In this document: in pieces, positions 35,222-43,819 of the stretch
Layout of the letters: every line of letters starts with the position of its first letter
Position numbering within the stretch: the stretch's first letter is position 1
Assembly: GCA_018818165.1 (NCBI GenBank)
Contig: JAHISP010000070.1
Coordinates: 19,680 to 83,679, forward strand
Direction of reading: 5' to 3'
From: Bacteroidota bacterium
Lineage (GTDB): Bacteria > Bacteroidota > Ignavibacteria > Ignavibacteriales > Melioribacteraceae
DNA: 64,000 nt
The notes under the pieces: generated by a model
What the model saw: only the letters and a program-made list of their open reading frames with translations
Told to the model about the DNA's origin: nothing
Databases searched by the model: none
Position numbers and translations under genes: made by a program

Positions 35222-35512
35222 ATGCCAAATAGAAATCAAATGGGACCAAGTGGAATGGGACCAATGACAGGAAGAGGAATGGGAATTCAAGAAAGAAGAG
35301 GTTTTAATAGAGGATTTAATTCAGGTTATGGGCGAGGATGTGGTTATGGCAGAGGAAATGGTTTTGGAAGAGGATTTGGATTTGGATATGGAATGCAACT
35401 AAATTCAAATGCCAATAATGCAAATCTATCTCAAAAGGAATTTTTGGAAAATGAATTAAAAATAATGAAAGAACAAGTTGTGCGGCTTGAAGAACAGCTT
35501 GGAGAGGTCTAA
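35222..35512 (+). CDS. Gly/Arg-rich small protein (DUF5320-like)
   Basis: A 96-residue protein beginning MPNRNQMGPSGMGPMTGRGM. A Gly/Arg/Phe/Tyr-rich middle (FNRGFNSGYGRGCGYGRG, then more GF/GR repeats) leads to a C-terminal amphipathic coiled coil (SQKEFLENELKIMKEQVVRL). This is the DUF5320 plan, found in anaerobes next to metal-cofactor genes of the NifB/NifX/MTH1175 type. An ATG at 35210 is rejected because it overlaps the GGAGG ribosome binding site of the ATG at 35222. Its biochemical role is unknown. Confidence 0.8.
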   Translation: MPNRNQMGPSGMGPMTGRGMGIQERRGFNRGFNSGYGRGCGYGRGNGFGRGFGFGYGMQLNSNANNANLSQKEFLENELKIMKEQVVRLEEQLGEV

Positions 35513-35607
35513 AAAAAGAATTTGAATTTAAGTATAAAATTGATTTGATGACTATTCTGGAAAAAGACTAATTTATAGAATTGGAAATGTTAGGATGGAA
35601 AGGGTAA

Positions 35608-36648
35608 ATGATTAAAATGCTAATTGAAGTTTTGCCAATAGTAAAACAAGCACTAATGATAACAGGCTTTGTCTTTGTGATGATGCTAATTATTGAATAT
35701 GTTAATGTTCAAACAAAAGGTCTCTGGCAAAATAATATTTCGCAAAGCAAGTGGAAACAATATGCATTTGCTGCGTTTCTAGGGGCAATTCCTGGATGTT
35801 TAGGAGCTTTTACTGCAGTAGCATTGTATTCACACAGATTAATTTCTTTTGGTGCAATTGTAACGGCAATGATTGCAACTAGTGGTGACGAAGCTTTTGT
35901 AATGCTGGCAATGTTTCCTTTGCAAGCATTAGGTATAACTTTACTTATTTCAGTAGTTGGAGTTTTAAGTGGTTATTTAGCGGATAAAATTCCCTACTTC
36001 ACAAAACTAAGTGACAAATTTGCTGAAAATAAATTTCCACTTCACGAAGAGGAAAAATGCGAATGCTTTACAGTGGGAAATATTTTTGCACAATTAAAAA
36101 ATCCTTCTTTTTACAGAATTAACATTGTTGTTTTAATTTCAATATTTTTGATAGCAGTTGGAAGTGGAATGCTAGCAGGCAATGCAGAACTTTGGATTAA
36201 AATTACAATTATTTCAGTTGTTTCAATTTCTTTATTTATTGTTTTAACAGTACCAGAGCATTTTCTTAAAGAACATCTTTGGGATCATATTGTAAAAGTT
36301 CATATACTAAGAATATTTTTATGGACTTTTGGAACGCTTTTTGTAATTCATTTTGCTATGAATTATTTTGATATTAATTCCTTTATTGAAAATAATATGT
36401 TTGTTATTTTAATTATAGCTGTGCTAATTGGGGTTATTCCAGAATCAGGACCACATTTAATTTTTGTAACACTTTTTGCTGCTGGAACAATACCTTTAAG
36501 TGTTCTTGTTGCAAGCTCCATTTCACAAGATGGACATGGAATGATTCCATTATTAGCAGAATCTAAATTAAGCTTTCTTTCAGTTAAAGCAGTAAATATA
36601 GTAGTAGCATTAATAGTTGGTGGTTCTATTCTTCTTTTAGGTCATTAA
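35608..36648 (+). CDS. Putative 10-TM metal or arsenic exporter
   Basis: A 346-residue polytopic membrane protein with about ten hydrophobic helices in two halves. Each half has a conserved loop, AFLGAIPGCLGAFTAVALYS (about 55-74) and LIGVIPESGPHLIFVTLFAA (about 270-289), reflecting an inverted repeat of the ArsP/permease type. Between the halves is a cytosolic loop with CECF. It best fits the putative 10-TM heavy-metal exporter family (PF11449). Its place behind a Fur-family regulator supports metal export, but the substrate is not established. Confidence 0.78.
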   Translation: MIKMLIEVLPIVKQALMITGFVFVMMLIIEYVNVQTKGLWQNNISQSKWKQYAFAAFLGAIPGCLGAFTAVALYSHRLISFGAIVTAMIATSGDEAFVMLAMFPLQALGITLLISVVGVLSGYLADKIPYFTKLSDKFAENKFPLHEEEKCECFTVGNIFAQLKNPSFYRINIVVLISIFLIAVGSGMLAGNAELWIKITIISVVSISLFIVLTVPEHFLKEHLWDHIVKVHILRIFLWTFGTLFVIHFAMNYFDINSFIENNMFVILIIAVLIGVIPESGPHLIFVTLFAAGTIPLSVLVASSISQDGHGMIPLLAESKLSFLSVKAVNIVVALIVGGSILLLGH

Positions 36649-36675
36649 AATTATATAACAAAATAATAGGGAGTT

Positions 36676-38532
36676 ATGTTAAAATTAAGAAATCAATTTA
36701 TTCTAGCACCAGTAAAACTTGGATATAGCGACGGTACTGGAGTTGTTACTGAAAAGCACTTACATTACTACGATTTGAGAAGTAAACACATAGGAGCAGT
36801 AAATATAGAACCGCTTTATATGGATGCAGGATTAAGAGAGTTACCAACTCAGCTTGGGATAGATAATGATAATAAAATTATAGGGTTAAAATCGTTTACT
36901 GAACTAATCCATAAAAATGGAGCAAAAGCTATAGCAAATATAAATCATGCTGGAAGAATGGCTAACCCAAAAATTCCAGAAAACTATTTCTGGTCATCAA
37001 GCAATATCCCTTGTCCAAACGGTGGTGCAACTCCAATTAAAATGAACAGAGAAATGATGGATAAGGTTAAAGTGATGTTCATAGAATCTTCAAAAAGAGC
37101 AGTTGCTTCAGGGTTTGATATTATTGAAATTCAATTTGGGCACGGATATTTGCTTGCTCAATTTATTTCTTCAGATGTAAATGATAGAACAGATGAATAT
37201 GGCGGAAGCTTTGAAAATAGAATAAAATTCCCAATAGAAGTATTTAAAGCCGTTAGAGAAGCAGTTAAGGTTCCTATTATTGCACGTATTAGTGGCGATG
37301 AAATGATTCCAACTGGTTATCACATAGATGAAATGATTAAATTTTCTAAAATATTAGAAACTGAAGGAATAGATGCAATACATGTTTCTGCTGGTTCAGC
37401 TTGCGCGACACCACCTTGGTTTTTCCAGCATATGTTTGTTCCTAAAGGGAAAACTTGGGAATTAGCAAGTAATATAAAGGAAAACGTAAAAGTACCAGTA
37501 ATATTTGTTGGTAGAATTAATTCAAAAAAAGATATAGAGTTTATAAAAAATAAATTCCAAGCTTATTATATTGCTATTGGCAGAGCAATGATTGCTGATC
37601 ACAATTTTATAGGTAAATATTTAAAGTTAGTTGATGGTAATATTCGTCCTTGTTTAGCATGTGCCGAAGGTTGCTTAGGCGGAGTTAAAGCAGGCAAAGG
37701 TTTAGGCTGTGTAGTTAATCCATTGGTAAACACAGGATTACCAGAAGTGGAAAAAGCCAAAGTTTCAAAAAGGTATGCAGTTATAGGAGGAGGGCTTGCT
37801 GGAATGGAAGCAGCAATCACATTAAAAGAGCGTGGTCATCTTGTTGATCTCTTTGAAAAAAACGAACTGGGAGGACAATTTAATTTGGCTTATTTACCAC
37901 CAAATAAGGAGAGTCTGAAAGAAATAGTGGAATATTTAACAAATGAAATTAAAGAACAAAATATAAATTTAATAAACAAAACTGCAACGGCTGCTGATTT
38001 TGAAAATAAAAAGTACGATGGAATTATTTTAGCAACAGGTGCGGTGCCATCTGTTCCTCCAATAAAAGGATTAAAAAAATATTATTGGACCGAGTTTTTA
38101 GAAGATTCACAATTACCTAAAAATAAAACTATTTTAGTTGTTGGTGGCGGACTTATTGGACTTGAAGTAGCTTCAAAATTGGTGGATGGAAATAACAATG
38201 TAATTATTGTTGAAATGCTTGATGAAATTGCTCGTGATATGGAAATAATAGAAAAGGCAATGACTATTAAAAAATTACAAATGAAAAAAACAGAAATAAT
38301 TACAAACCATAAAGTAGTTGAAGTTAATGGAAATAAAGTAATTATTATAGGGGATGGAATTATAAAAGAAATTAATGATGTAGATGAAATAGTAATTGCC
38401 GCTGGAATGAAAAGTTACATTCCATTTGAATATACAGGCAATACTCCAATTTATAAAATTGGAGATGCTCTTAAAGTGGGTAAAGCACAAGAAGCAATTC
38501 ACGAAGCGTATGCATTAGCATTAAATTTATAA
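36676..38532 (+). CDS. Fe-S flavoenzyme of the 2,4-dienoyl-CoA reductase/OYE family
   Basis: A 618-residue enzyme. An N-terminal old-yellow-enzyme TIM barrel binding FMN (about 1-320) includes NINHAGR (about 88-94) and EIQFGHGYLLAQFIS (about 151-165). The four cysteines for a [4Fe-4S] cluster follow, with spacing C-x2-C-x3-C-x11-C (326, 329, 333, 345). Then come FAD- and NAD(P)H-binding Rossmann domains with GGGLAG at 371-376 and VVGGGLIGLE near 490. This is the FadH/trimethylamine-dehydrogenase architecture. The substrate is unknown; in this metal/redox cluster it may feed electrons to an unidentified partner. AGGGAG precedes the ATG. Confidence 0.9.
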   Translation: MLKLRNQFILAPVKLGYSDGTGVVTEKHLHYYDLRSKHIGAVNIEPLYMDAGLRELPTQLGIDNDNKIIGLKSFTELIHKNGAKAIANINHAGRMANPKIPENYFWSSSNIPCPNGGATPIKMNREMMDKVKVMFIESSKRAVASGFDIIEIQFGHGYLLAQFISSDVNDRTDEYGGSFENRIKFPIEVFKAVREAVKVPIIARISGDEMIPTGYHIDEMIKFSKILETEGIDAIHVSAGSACATPPWFFQHMFVPKGKTWELASNIKENVKVPVIFVGRINSKKDIEFIKNKFQAYYIAIGRAMIADHNFIGKYLKLVDGNIRPCLACAEGCLGGVKAGKGLGCVVNPLVNTGLPEVEKAKVSKRYAVIGGGLAGMEAAITLKERGHLVDLFEKNELGGQFNLAYLPPNKESLKEIVEYLTNEIKEQNINLINKTATAADFENKKYDGIILATGAVPSVPPIKGLKKYYWTEFLEDSQLPKNKTILVVGGGLIGLEVASKLVDGNNNVIIVEMLDEIARDMEIIEKAMTIKKLQMKKTEIITNHKVVEVNGNKVIIIGDGIIKEINDVDEIVIAAGMKSYIPFEYTGNTPIYKIGDALKVGKAQEAIHEAYALALNL

Positions 38533-38550
38533 AATTAGCTTGAGTAGAAT

Positions 38551-39000
38551 ATGACAAAGAAAACAAAAATTGGAATAATAATTTGCGATCGTTATAAAAC
38601 ATGCGCAGGTGGTAAATGTTTTAGAGCAATGTACAATAGAGAAGGTGCTTTTGATATTTACTCAAAAGATGAAGATGTTGAATTGGTTGGTTATACAACT
38701 TGTGGCGGATGCCCAGGTGGAAATATTGAATATGCTCCCGAAGAAATGAAAAAAAATGGAGCAGAAGTTATTCATCTCGCTACTGGGTTGGTTGTTGGAT
38801 ATCCTCCTTGCCCTTATCTGGAAGACTTCCAAAAATTTATTCCAGAAAAATATGGGATGAAAGTTGTTGTAGGAACTCATCCAATTCCAGAAAAATATTA
38901 TGAGACACATACAAATTTAGGAACTTGGAAAAACGAAAAATGGAATGATTTAACTGCTCCAACATTAAAAGCTAAAGAAACTCGATTAGCATACGACTAA
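38551..39000 (+). CDS. CGGC-domain protein
   Basis: A 149-residue soluble protein of the CGGC family. Its name motif CGGCPGGN lies at about 53-60. A further CAGGKCFRAM is at about 17-26, and PPCPYLE near 89, so four or more cysteines are poised to bind a metal or cluster. The fold is predicted alpha/beta, with repeated G/hydrophobic strands. The function of the family is unknown. It starts 18 nt after the flavoenzyme stop and ends 14 nt before the MBL gene, so the three are surely cotranscribed. Confidence 0.85.
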   Translation: MTKKTKIGIIICDRYKTCAGGKCFRAMYNREGAFDIYSKDEDVELVGYTTCGGCPGGNIEYAPEEMKKNGAEVIHLATGLVVGYPPCPYLEDFQKFIPEKYGMKVVVGTHPIPEKYYETHTNLGTWKNEKWNDLTAPTLKAKETRLAYD

Positions 39001-39014
39001 ATTTAAGGAAGTTA

Positions 39015-39794
39015 ATGAAGCTCACTATCTTAACGGAAAATGTAGCTGGTGGAATTTGTGCCGCAGAACATGGTTTATCATATTTAATAGAATATGATAA
39101 ACAAAAAATATTATTTGATGTTGGGCATTCCAATATTTTTTTGCAAAATGCTAAATTGCTAAATATAAATATTGATGAAGTGAAAACTGTTGTATTAAGC
39201 CATGGCCATTGGGACCATGGCAATGGCTTAAAATATTTGAAAGATAAAACTCTCATTTGCCATTCAGGAGCCTTTATTAAAAGATACAGAAAAGGCGGTA
39301 CTGAAAATATAGGATTAGAAGAGACTTTTAATGAATTAAAGAATAGATTTAAAATAATAAAATTAATAGAGCCTTACTTAATTTCAGATAAAATTATATA
39401 TCTTGGTGAAATACCACGACACAATTCGTTTGAATCACAAACAACAACATTTGTTGATGAAAATCGTAATGATGATTTCGTGCTTGATGATTCTGCCCTT
39501 GCTGTTACTGTTGGAAATGAATTAGTAGTCATTTCAGCTTGTTCTCATTCTGGTATTTGTAACATTGTTGAACATGCTAAACTCGTAACAGGAATTGAAA
39601 AAGTAAAAGCAGTATTTGGTGGCTTCCATTTAAAAGAAAATAATTATCAGACGAAAGAAACAATAAATTATTTTAAGAAAAATAATATAAACGAAATTCA
39701 TCCATCTCATTGCACGGAATTACCTGCATTGGTGGAATTTTATAATGTGTTCAAAATAAAACAAGTTAAGACTGGGATGGTTTTTCATTTATAG
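39015..39794 (+). CDS. MBL-fold metallo-hydrolase
   Basis: A 259-residue metallo-beta-lactamase-fold protein. The metal-binding HxHxDH motif is visible as SHGHWDHGNGL (about 62-72). Later ligands fall in SACSHSGICNIVEHA (about 175-189), FGGFHL (about 206-211) and HPSHCTELPA (about 232-241). This subfamily, related to the dihydropterin-phosphate synthase MptA/RFAP-type and to MTH1175-linked hydrolases, is common in anaerobes. Its substrate is unknown. The cysteine next to the histidine ligands (CSHSGIC, SHCTE) hints at binding a metal cluster or thiol. AAGGAAG precedes the start. Confidence 0.86.
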   Translation: MKLTILTENVAGGICAAEHGLSYLIEYDKQKILFDVGHSNIFLQNAKLLNINIDEVKTVVLSHGHWDHGNGLKYLKDKTLICHSGAFIKRYRKGGTENIGLEETFNELKNRFKIIKLIEPYLISDKIIYLGEIPRHNSFESQTTTFVDENRNDDFVLDDSALAVTVGNELVVISACSHSGICNIVEHAKLVTGIEKVKAVFGGFHLKENNYQTKETINYFKKNNINEIHPSHCTELPALVEFYNVFKIKQVKTGMVFHL

Positions 39795-39853
39795 TGTTTC
39801 GATAATCAATTGATTTTATTTACTCATGCTGTTAAAAATATTTTAAGGAAATA

Positions 39854-40342
39854 ATGCAAACAATAACATACGAGCCAATTGGAATTATTCACTCGGAATT
39901 TATTAAACCGAAGGGAGTGCCTATTCAACCAACTGGAGCAAATATGGCAAAGGGAAGTATTGATTTGTTTCCCAAATATATTGAAGGATTAAAAGATTTA
40001 GATGGATTCTCGCATATTATTTTATTATACCATTTCCATTTATCAAAAATACCAGAGTTAATTGTAAATCCTTATATGGATAATGAAGAAAAACACGGAA
40101 TATTTGCAACACGCGCTCCAAGCAGACCAAATAGTATTGGGCTTTCTATTGTTAAACTAATTGGTATTGAGAAAAATATTTTATTTATTCAAGATGTAGA
40201 CATTGTGGATGGCACACCTCTACTAGATATTAAACCATATATTTCAAAATTTGATTTACGGGAAAATGTAAAAATCGGCTGGCTAAATAAAAATATTCAT
40301 AAACTATCCGAAACTAAAGATGATGAAAGGTTTACAAATTAA
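39854..40342 (+). CDS. trmO: TrmO/TsaA family tRNA methyltransferase
   Basis: A 162-residue protein of the YaeB/TsaA beta-barrel family, which in E. coli N6-methylates threonylcarbamoyl-adenosine 37 of tRNA. Motifs are EPIGIIHSEF near the start, GFSHIILLYHFH (about 51-62), FATRAPSRPNSIGLSIVKL (about 79-97) and VDIVDGTPLLDIKPYI (about 114-129). The arginine/proline-rich core is complete. Many family members in anaerobes occur in metal and radical SAM gene clusters, and their role there is not known. It starts 59 nt after the MBL gene, with AAGGAA upstream. Confidence 0.88.
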   Translation: MQTITYEPIGIIHSEFIKPKGVPIQPTGANMAKGSIDLFPKYIEGLKDLDGFSHIILLYHFHLSKIPELIVNPYMDNEEKHGIFATRAPSRPNSIGLSIVKLIGIEKNILFIQDVDIVDGTPLLDIKPYISKFDLRENVKIGWLNKNIHKLSETKDDERFTN

Positions 40343-40466
40343 TGTTGGAAGGGTTAAGTTTACCGAAAATATTACTACACATTTCTTGAAGGAAAAAATT
40401 CAGAACTAATAATTGTAATGGTAAAAAGAACTAAAATTTAATATATAAATTATAATTGAGATAAAA

Positions 40467-41429
40467 ATGGCAATAGTATTTGGCCCAGTTCCATCTAGGC
40501 GATTAGGAAGAAGTTTGGGTATTAATAATATTCCACCAAAGGAGTGTTCGTATGCCTGTGTTTACTGTCAACTTGGAAACACAATAAAATTAAAAGTTGT
40601 TAGAGAGGAATTTTATACAACAGAACAGATTGTTGAAGAAACTAAAGAGTTGATTAATAAAGTCAATTCAGAAAACAACAAAATAAATTATCTTACCATT
40701 GTTCCAGATGGTGAACCAACACTTGACCCAAATTTAGGCAAAACGATTAGGGCATTGAAACGATTTAATATTAAAATTGCGGTTATCACTAATTCATCAT
40801 TATTAGATAACAAGAGTGTTAGAAATGATTTACTAGAGGCTGATTGGGTTTCGGTAAAAGTTGATGCAATTTCGGAAAATGTTTGGCGTGAAATTGATAG
40901 ACCACATGGAAAGTTAAATCTCCAATCTATTTTAAGTGGGGTAAAATTATTTGCAGCCGAGTTTCCAAATTACTTGGCCGTTGAAACAATGTTGGTAAAA
41001 GGAATTAATGATTCTGGTGATGAAGTTAGGAAAATATCAAAATATGTTAAGTCATTAAACCCCAATAAAGTATATATATCAATTCCAACAAGACCGCCAG
41101 CAGAAACAAATGTTGAATCACCTAATAAAGAAAGTTTAAATATGGCTTATCAGATATTTGCTACTCAGGGCTTAAACGTTGAACTGAATACTGGTTATGA
41201 AGGAAATGAATTTTCATCAACAGGGAATTTAGGTGAAGATATTTTAAATATTACTGCAGTTCATCCAATGAGAAAAGATGCTGTTGAAGATTTAATAAAA
41301 AAAAATAATGGTAGTTGGGAAGCCATTAATTATCTTGTGGAATCTGGCAAGCTATTAAAATCGGAATTTAATGGGAGCATATTTTATATGAGAAACTTAA
41401 AAGAATGGAGAAAAAATAAAAACAACTAG
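40467..41429 (+). CDS. Radical SAM protein (GPVPSRR family)
   Basis: A 320-residue radical SAM enzyme beginning MAIVFGPVPSRRLGRSLG, a signature shared by a poorly characterised radical SAM family. The cluster motif CSYACVYC gives Cys27, Cys31 and Cys34. SAM-binding elements include VPDGEPTLDPNLG (about 80-92), VITNSSLL and VSVKVDAI. After the core barrel (about 1-235) a C-terminal segment of about 80 residues carries a winged-helix-like stretch. Its reaction is unknown. It is the last gene of the co-directional run 34737-41429. Confidence 0.88.
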   Translation: MAIVFGPVPSRRLGRSLGINNIPPKECSYACVYCQLGNTIKLKVVREEFYTTEQIVEETKELINKVNSENNKINYLTIVPDGEPTLDPNLGKTIRALKRFNIKIAVITNSSLLDNKSVRNDLLEADWVSVKVDAISENVWREIDRPHGKLNLQSILSGVKLFAAEFPNYLAVETMLVKGINDSGDEVRKISKYVKSLNPNKVYISIPTRPPAETNVESPNKESLNMAYQIFATQGLNVELNTGYEGNEFSSTGNLGEDILNITAVHPMRKDAVEDLIKKNNGSWEAINYLVESGKLLKSEFNGSIFYMRNLKEWRKNKNN

Positions 41430-41535
41430 AACCTACTTTAAACAAAAAATTTAGTTGTTAGATTAAAAATAATTTTCATGTCTTAGAAATATTATTATTG
41501 GATAATTGTTGGCTTTGAAAATAGTTAAGATTAAA

Positions 41536-41559
41536 ATAGGCGTTCAAAAGAACGCCTAT
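41536..41559 (-). terminator. Terminator for the DUF2147 gene
   Basis: ATAGGCGTTC (41536-41545) pairs with GAACGCCTAT (41550-41559) over a 4-nt AAAA loop. On the minus strand it is followed by TTTTAATC. It lies between the convergent radical SAM and DUF2147 genes and may serve both. Confidence 0.75.
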
Positions 41560-41572
41560 AAAATGTTAAGTG

Positions 41573-42025
41573 CTATATTTCGCCAGTATATCTAATCCAT
41601 TCTTGCGTACGATAGAAAAAGGCAATGTAACCACGAACTTGTAATTTCCCGTTTTCAACCCATAGTTTACAGTCGTAAGTTTTACCTTTTTTAGGATCAA
41701 GAATTTCACCGTCATTCCATTCCTCGTCATCAAGAACCATATCTTTAATAATTGTCATTCCAAGAATTTTTTTATTTTTCCTTGCATCATCATCATCACA
41801 TTTGTCACAAATTGGGTCAGGATCTTCGCCTGGTTTCCTAAATAACTTTACAATATCTCCATAAAGTTTTCCGTCTTTCAAATATATTTTTACAACAGAT
41901 TTTGGATTTCCAGTTTCGTCATCAATAGATTTCCATAATCCAGTAATTTCTTCATGTTGAGCAAATATAGTATTCGAAAGTAATAAGAATATAATAGATG
42001 CCGATAATATAAATAGTCGTTTCAT
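41573..42025 (-). CDS. DUF2147 secreted protein
   Basis: A 150-residue protein with a signal peptide (about 1-22, ending FAQ) and one DUF2147 domain, ITGLWKSIDDETGNPKSVVK to the C-terminus, ending QVRGYIAFFYRTQEWIRY. Two cysteines (CDKCDDDDARKNK) sit in an acidic loop near 72 that might bind metal, a variation on the usual family CDxC. The function of DUF2147 is unknown; a lipocalin-like beta barrel is likely. Single gene. An AAAGGAG site precedes the ATG. Confidence 0.85.
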   Translation of the reverse strand: MKRLFILSASIIFLLLSNTIFAQHEEITGLWKSIDDETGNPKSVVKIYLKDGKLYGDIVKLFRKPGEDPDPICDKCDDDDARKNKKILGMTIIKDMVLDDEEWNDGEILDPKKGKTYDCKLWVENGKLQVRGYIAFFYRTQEWIRYTGEI

Positions 42026-42092
42026 TCTTTCTCCTTTGTTATCAAAGTGTTATTGGATTGTGCAAAATATGAATTTTTAGATACTTCTCAAA

Positions 42093-42229
42093 GAGCAATG
42101 TTGTCAACTTAAGCTCTTGTCTTTCCGTGGTGTTCCTACACGGAATCTTTTTAATCGAAAAGATACCCGATGAAAATATTCGGGAATGACACTCTACAAA
42201 AACATTACATTAAGTTGAAAGCATTGCTC
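42093..42229. mobile_element. 137-bp MITE-like element with terminal inverted repeats
   Basis: The 20-bp ends GAGCAATGTTGTCAACTTAA (42093-42112) and its inverted partner (42210-42229) match at 18 of 20 positions. Inside lie two further hairpins: TTCCGTG/CACGGAA (42123-42145) and CCCGA/TCGGG (42166-42184). No coding capacity. A diverged partial copy in the opposite orientation lies at 1321-1430. This fits a non-autonomous miniature inverted-repeat element or a structured palindromic repeat. No target-site duplication was confirmed. Confidence 0.6.
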
Positions 42230-42337
42230 AGAGAGCTGAAATTTAAAACTAATTTTGTTTATCAATTAGAGTGATAGTTTTGTTAATTTAGAATTTAGTA
42301 AAGAAATTAATTAGTAAATAATAAATAAGGATGTTTT

Positions 42338-43783
42338 ATGATGAGAAAAAATATTTTATTTACAGCAATTCTATTGTTTTTATTAGCTAGTGTTGGAATA
42401 TCTCAAACTGGCAAACCACAATATATAATAAGAACAGAGCAAAATGGAGTTGATTTTGGTTCATTCACAATTGAATTATTTCCTCTTATTGCTCCTTTGC
42501 ATTCAGCATATTTTGACAGCTTAGTTGCAATTAGTTTTTTTGATTCAACTGCATTTCATAGAGTTGTCCCCGATTTTGTAATACAAGGTGGTGACCCAAA
42601 TTCAAAATATTTACCAAGAGAAACATGGGGCGAAGGTGATCCTTCGCAAGCTACTATTCTTGCGGAGTTTTCCGGAGTTTCGCATTTACGGGGAATTATT
42701 GGGGCAGCTCGTGATACCGATATAAATAGTGCAAGCTCACAATTTTATGTGAATGTTGCGGATAATGAATCATTAGATGGTGCTTACACTGCATTCGGAA
42801 GAGTCATTTCTGGAATGGAGATAATTGATTTAATTGTAAATGTACCAAGAGATGCAAATGATAATCCAATTGATAAGATTGAAATGTTTGTAACAAAGGG
42901 TGGATTTACTAATTCGGTTCCAACAATACCCGAATTAATTTCACCAAATGATTTGGGAATAGGCATAATTGTGGGTGATTCATTAAAATGGATATCGGAT
43001 GAAGATGTTGTTGAGTACTCAGTTCAACTTTCAAAGGATGAAAATTTTGATTCTCTTTATATAGATGCCAAAGTAGGTAAAAGTTTTTATAGAATTATTA
43101 ATTTAGAACTGGGAAATATTAAATACTATTGGAGAGTTAGTGCTAATAATGGTGGAAATAAAAGTGACTATTCTGTGGTACACTCATTTAACTCATCAAT
43201 TAAAGCTCCAGTACTTGTGTCGCCTGCAGTAAACGAAGATAGTGTTTCGATTACACCAAAGTTAGAATGGTTGCCAGTAAATGGTGCTACAAAATATAAA
43301 GTGCAAGTTTCAAAAGCTCCTCTTTTTACATCTCAAAATATTGTTGTAGATGTTGATACGGTTACTGTTAATTATTTTGTAACTCCAACATTACAAGAAA
43401 AGAAAAGTCATTACTGGAAAGTCTTTAGTTTAACTGATGAGTATGTTGGTCCAAGCTCAGACTTTAGAAGATTTGTAACAGGCAGTTTAACAGCAATAAA
43501 ATCGATTGGAAAATTACCAATAAATTTTAGCTTGTCACAAAATTATCCAAATCCATTTAATCCAAGTACTACAATAGAATTTTCAGTTCCACAAAAGTCT
43601 AAAGTTTCCTTAGAAATATTTAATATCAAAGGAGAACTAATTGGGCAATTGATTAATAGCGAATTGGCAGCTGGAAAATATCAGTATAATTTTAACGCAA
43701 ATGAATTAAGCAGTGGATTATATTTATATAAAATTGTTGCTGGCGAGTTTACTTCAACTAAAAAAATGTTATTATTAAAATAA
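42338..43783 (+). CDS. Secreted cyclophilin-type peptidylprolyl isomerase with T9SS tail
   Basis: A 481-residue protein with a signal peptide (about 1-23) and a cyclophilin domain (about 30-190). The active-site region FHRVVPDFVIQGGDP is followed by SSQFYVNVADNESLDGAYTA. Two fibronectin-III/Ig-like modules follow (about 200-290 and 295-385, both with KYKVQVSKA-like and HYWKVFS-like strands). A C-terminal T9SS sorting domain closes it (about 405-481, QNYPNPFNPSTTIEF and GLYLYKIVAG). It is a surface or secreted proline isomerase. The PPIase core keeps the catalytic Arg and the Phe/Gln residues. Upstream is the MITE-like element. Confidence 0.88.
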   Translation: MMRKNILFTAILLFLLASVGISQTGKPQYIIRTEQNGVDFGSFTIELFPLIAPLHSAYFDSLVAISFFDSTAFHRVVPDFVIQGGDPNSKYLPRETWGEGDPSQATILAEFSGVSHLRGIIGAARDTDINSASSQFYVNVADNESLDGAYTAFGRVISGMEIIDLIVNVPRDANDNPIDKIEMFVTKGGFTNSVPTIPELISPNDLGIGIIVGDSLKWISDEDVVEYSVQLSKDENFDSLYIDAKVGKSFYRIINLELGNIKYYWRVSANNGGNKSDYSVVHSFNSSIKAPVLVSPAVNEDSVSITPKLEWLPVNGATKYKVQVSKAPLFTSQNIVVDVDTVTVNYFVTPTLQEKKSHYWKVFSLTDEYVGPSSDFRRFVTGSLTAIKSIGKLPINFSLSQNYPNPFNPSTTIEFSVPQKSKVSLEIFNIKGELIGQLINSELAAGKYQYNFNANELSSGLYLYKIVAGEFTSTKKMLLLK

Positions 43784-43790
43784 AAATAAA

Positions 43791-43815
43791 TTGAGGGAAG
43801 TTTAACTTCCCTCAA
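43791..43815 (-). terminator. Terminator of the haem operon
   Basis: TTGAGGGAAGTT (43791-43802) is complementary to AACTTCCCTCAA (43804-43815). On the minus strand it is followed by TTTATTTTTATTTT. It ends the transcript started upstream of the ccsA/hemX-like gene and also lies 7 nt past the cyclophilin stop on the plus strand. Confidence 0.88.
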
Positions 43816-43819
43816 CATT

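Noticed and set aside
36676..38532. FadH of fatty acid degradation
   Set aside because: The architecture fits, but no beta-oxidation genes are near and the metal/redox context points elsewhere, so the symbol was withheld.
41536..41559. Operator site for the radical SAM or DUF2147 gene
   Set aside because: Its position between two convergent 3' ends, its 4-nt loop and the T-run make a terminator more likely.
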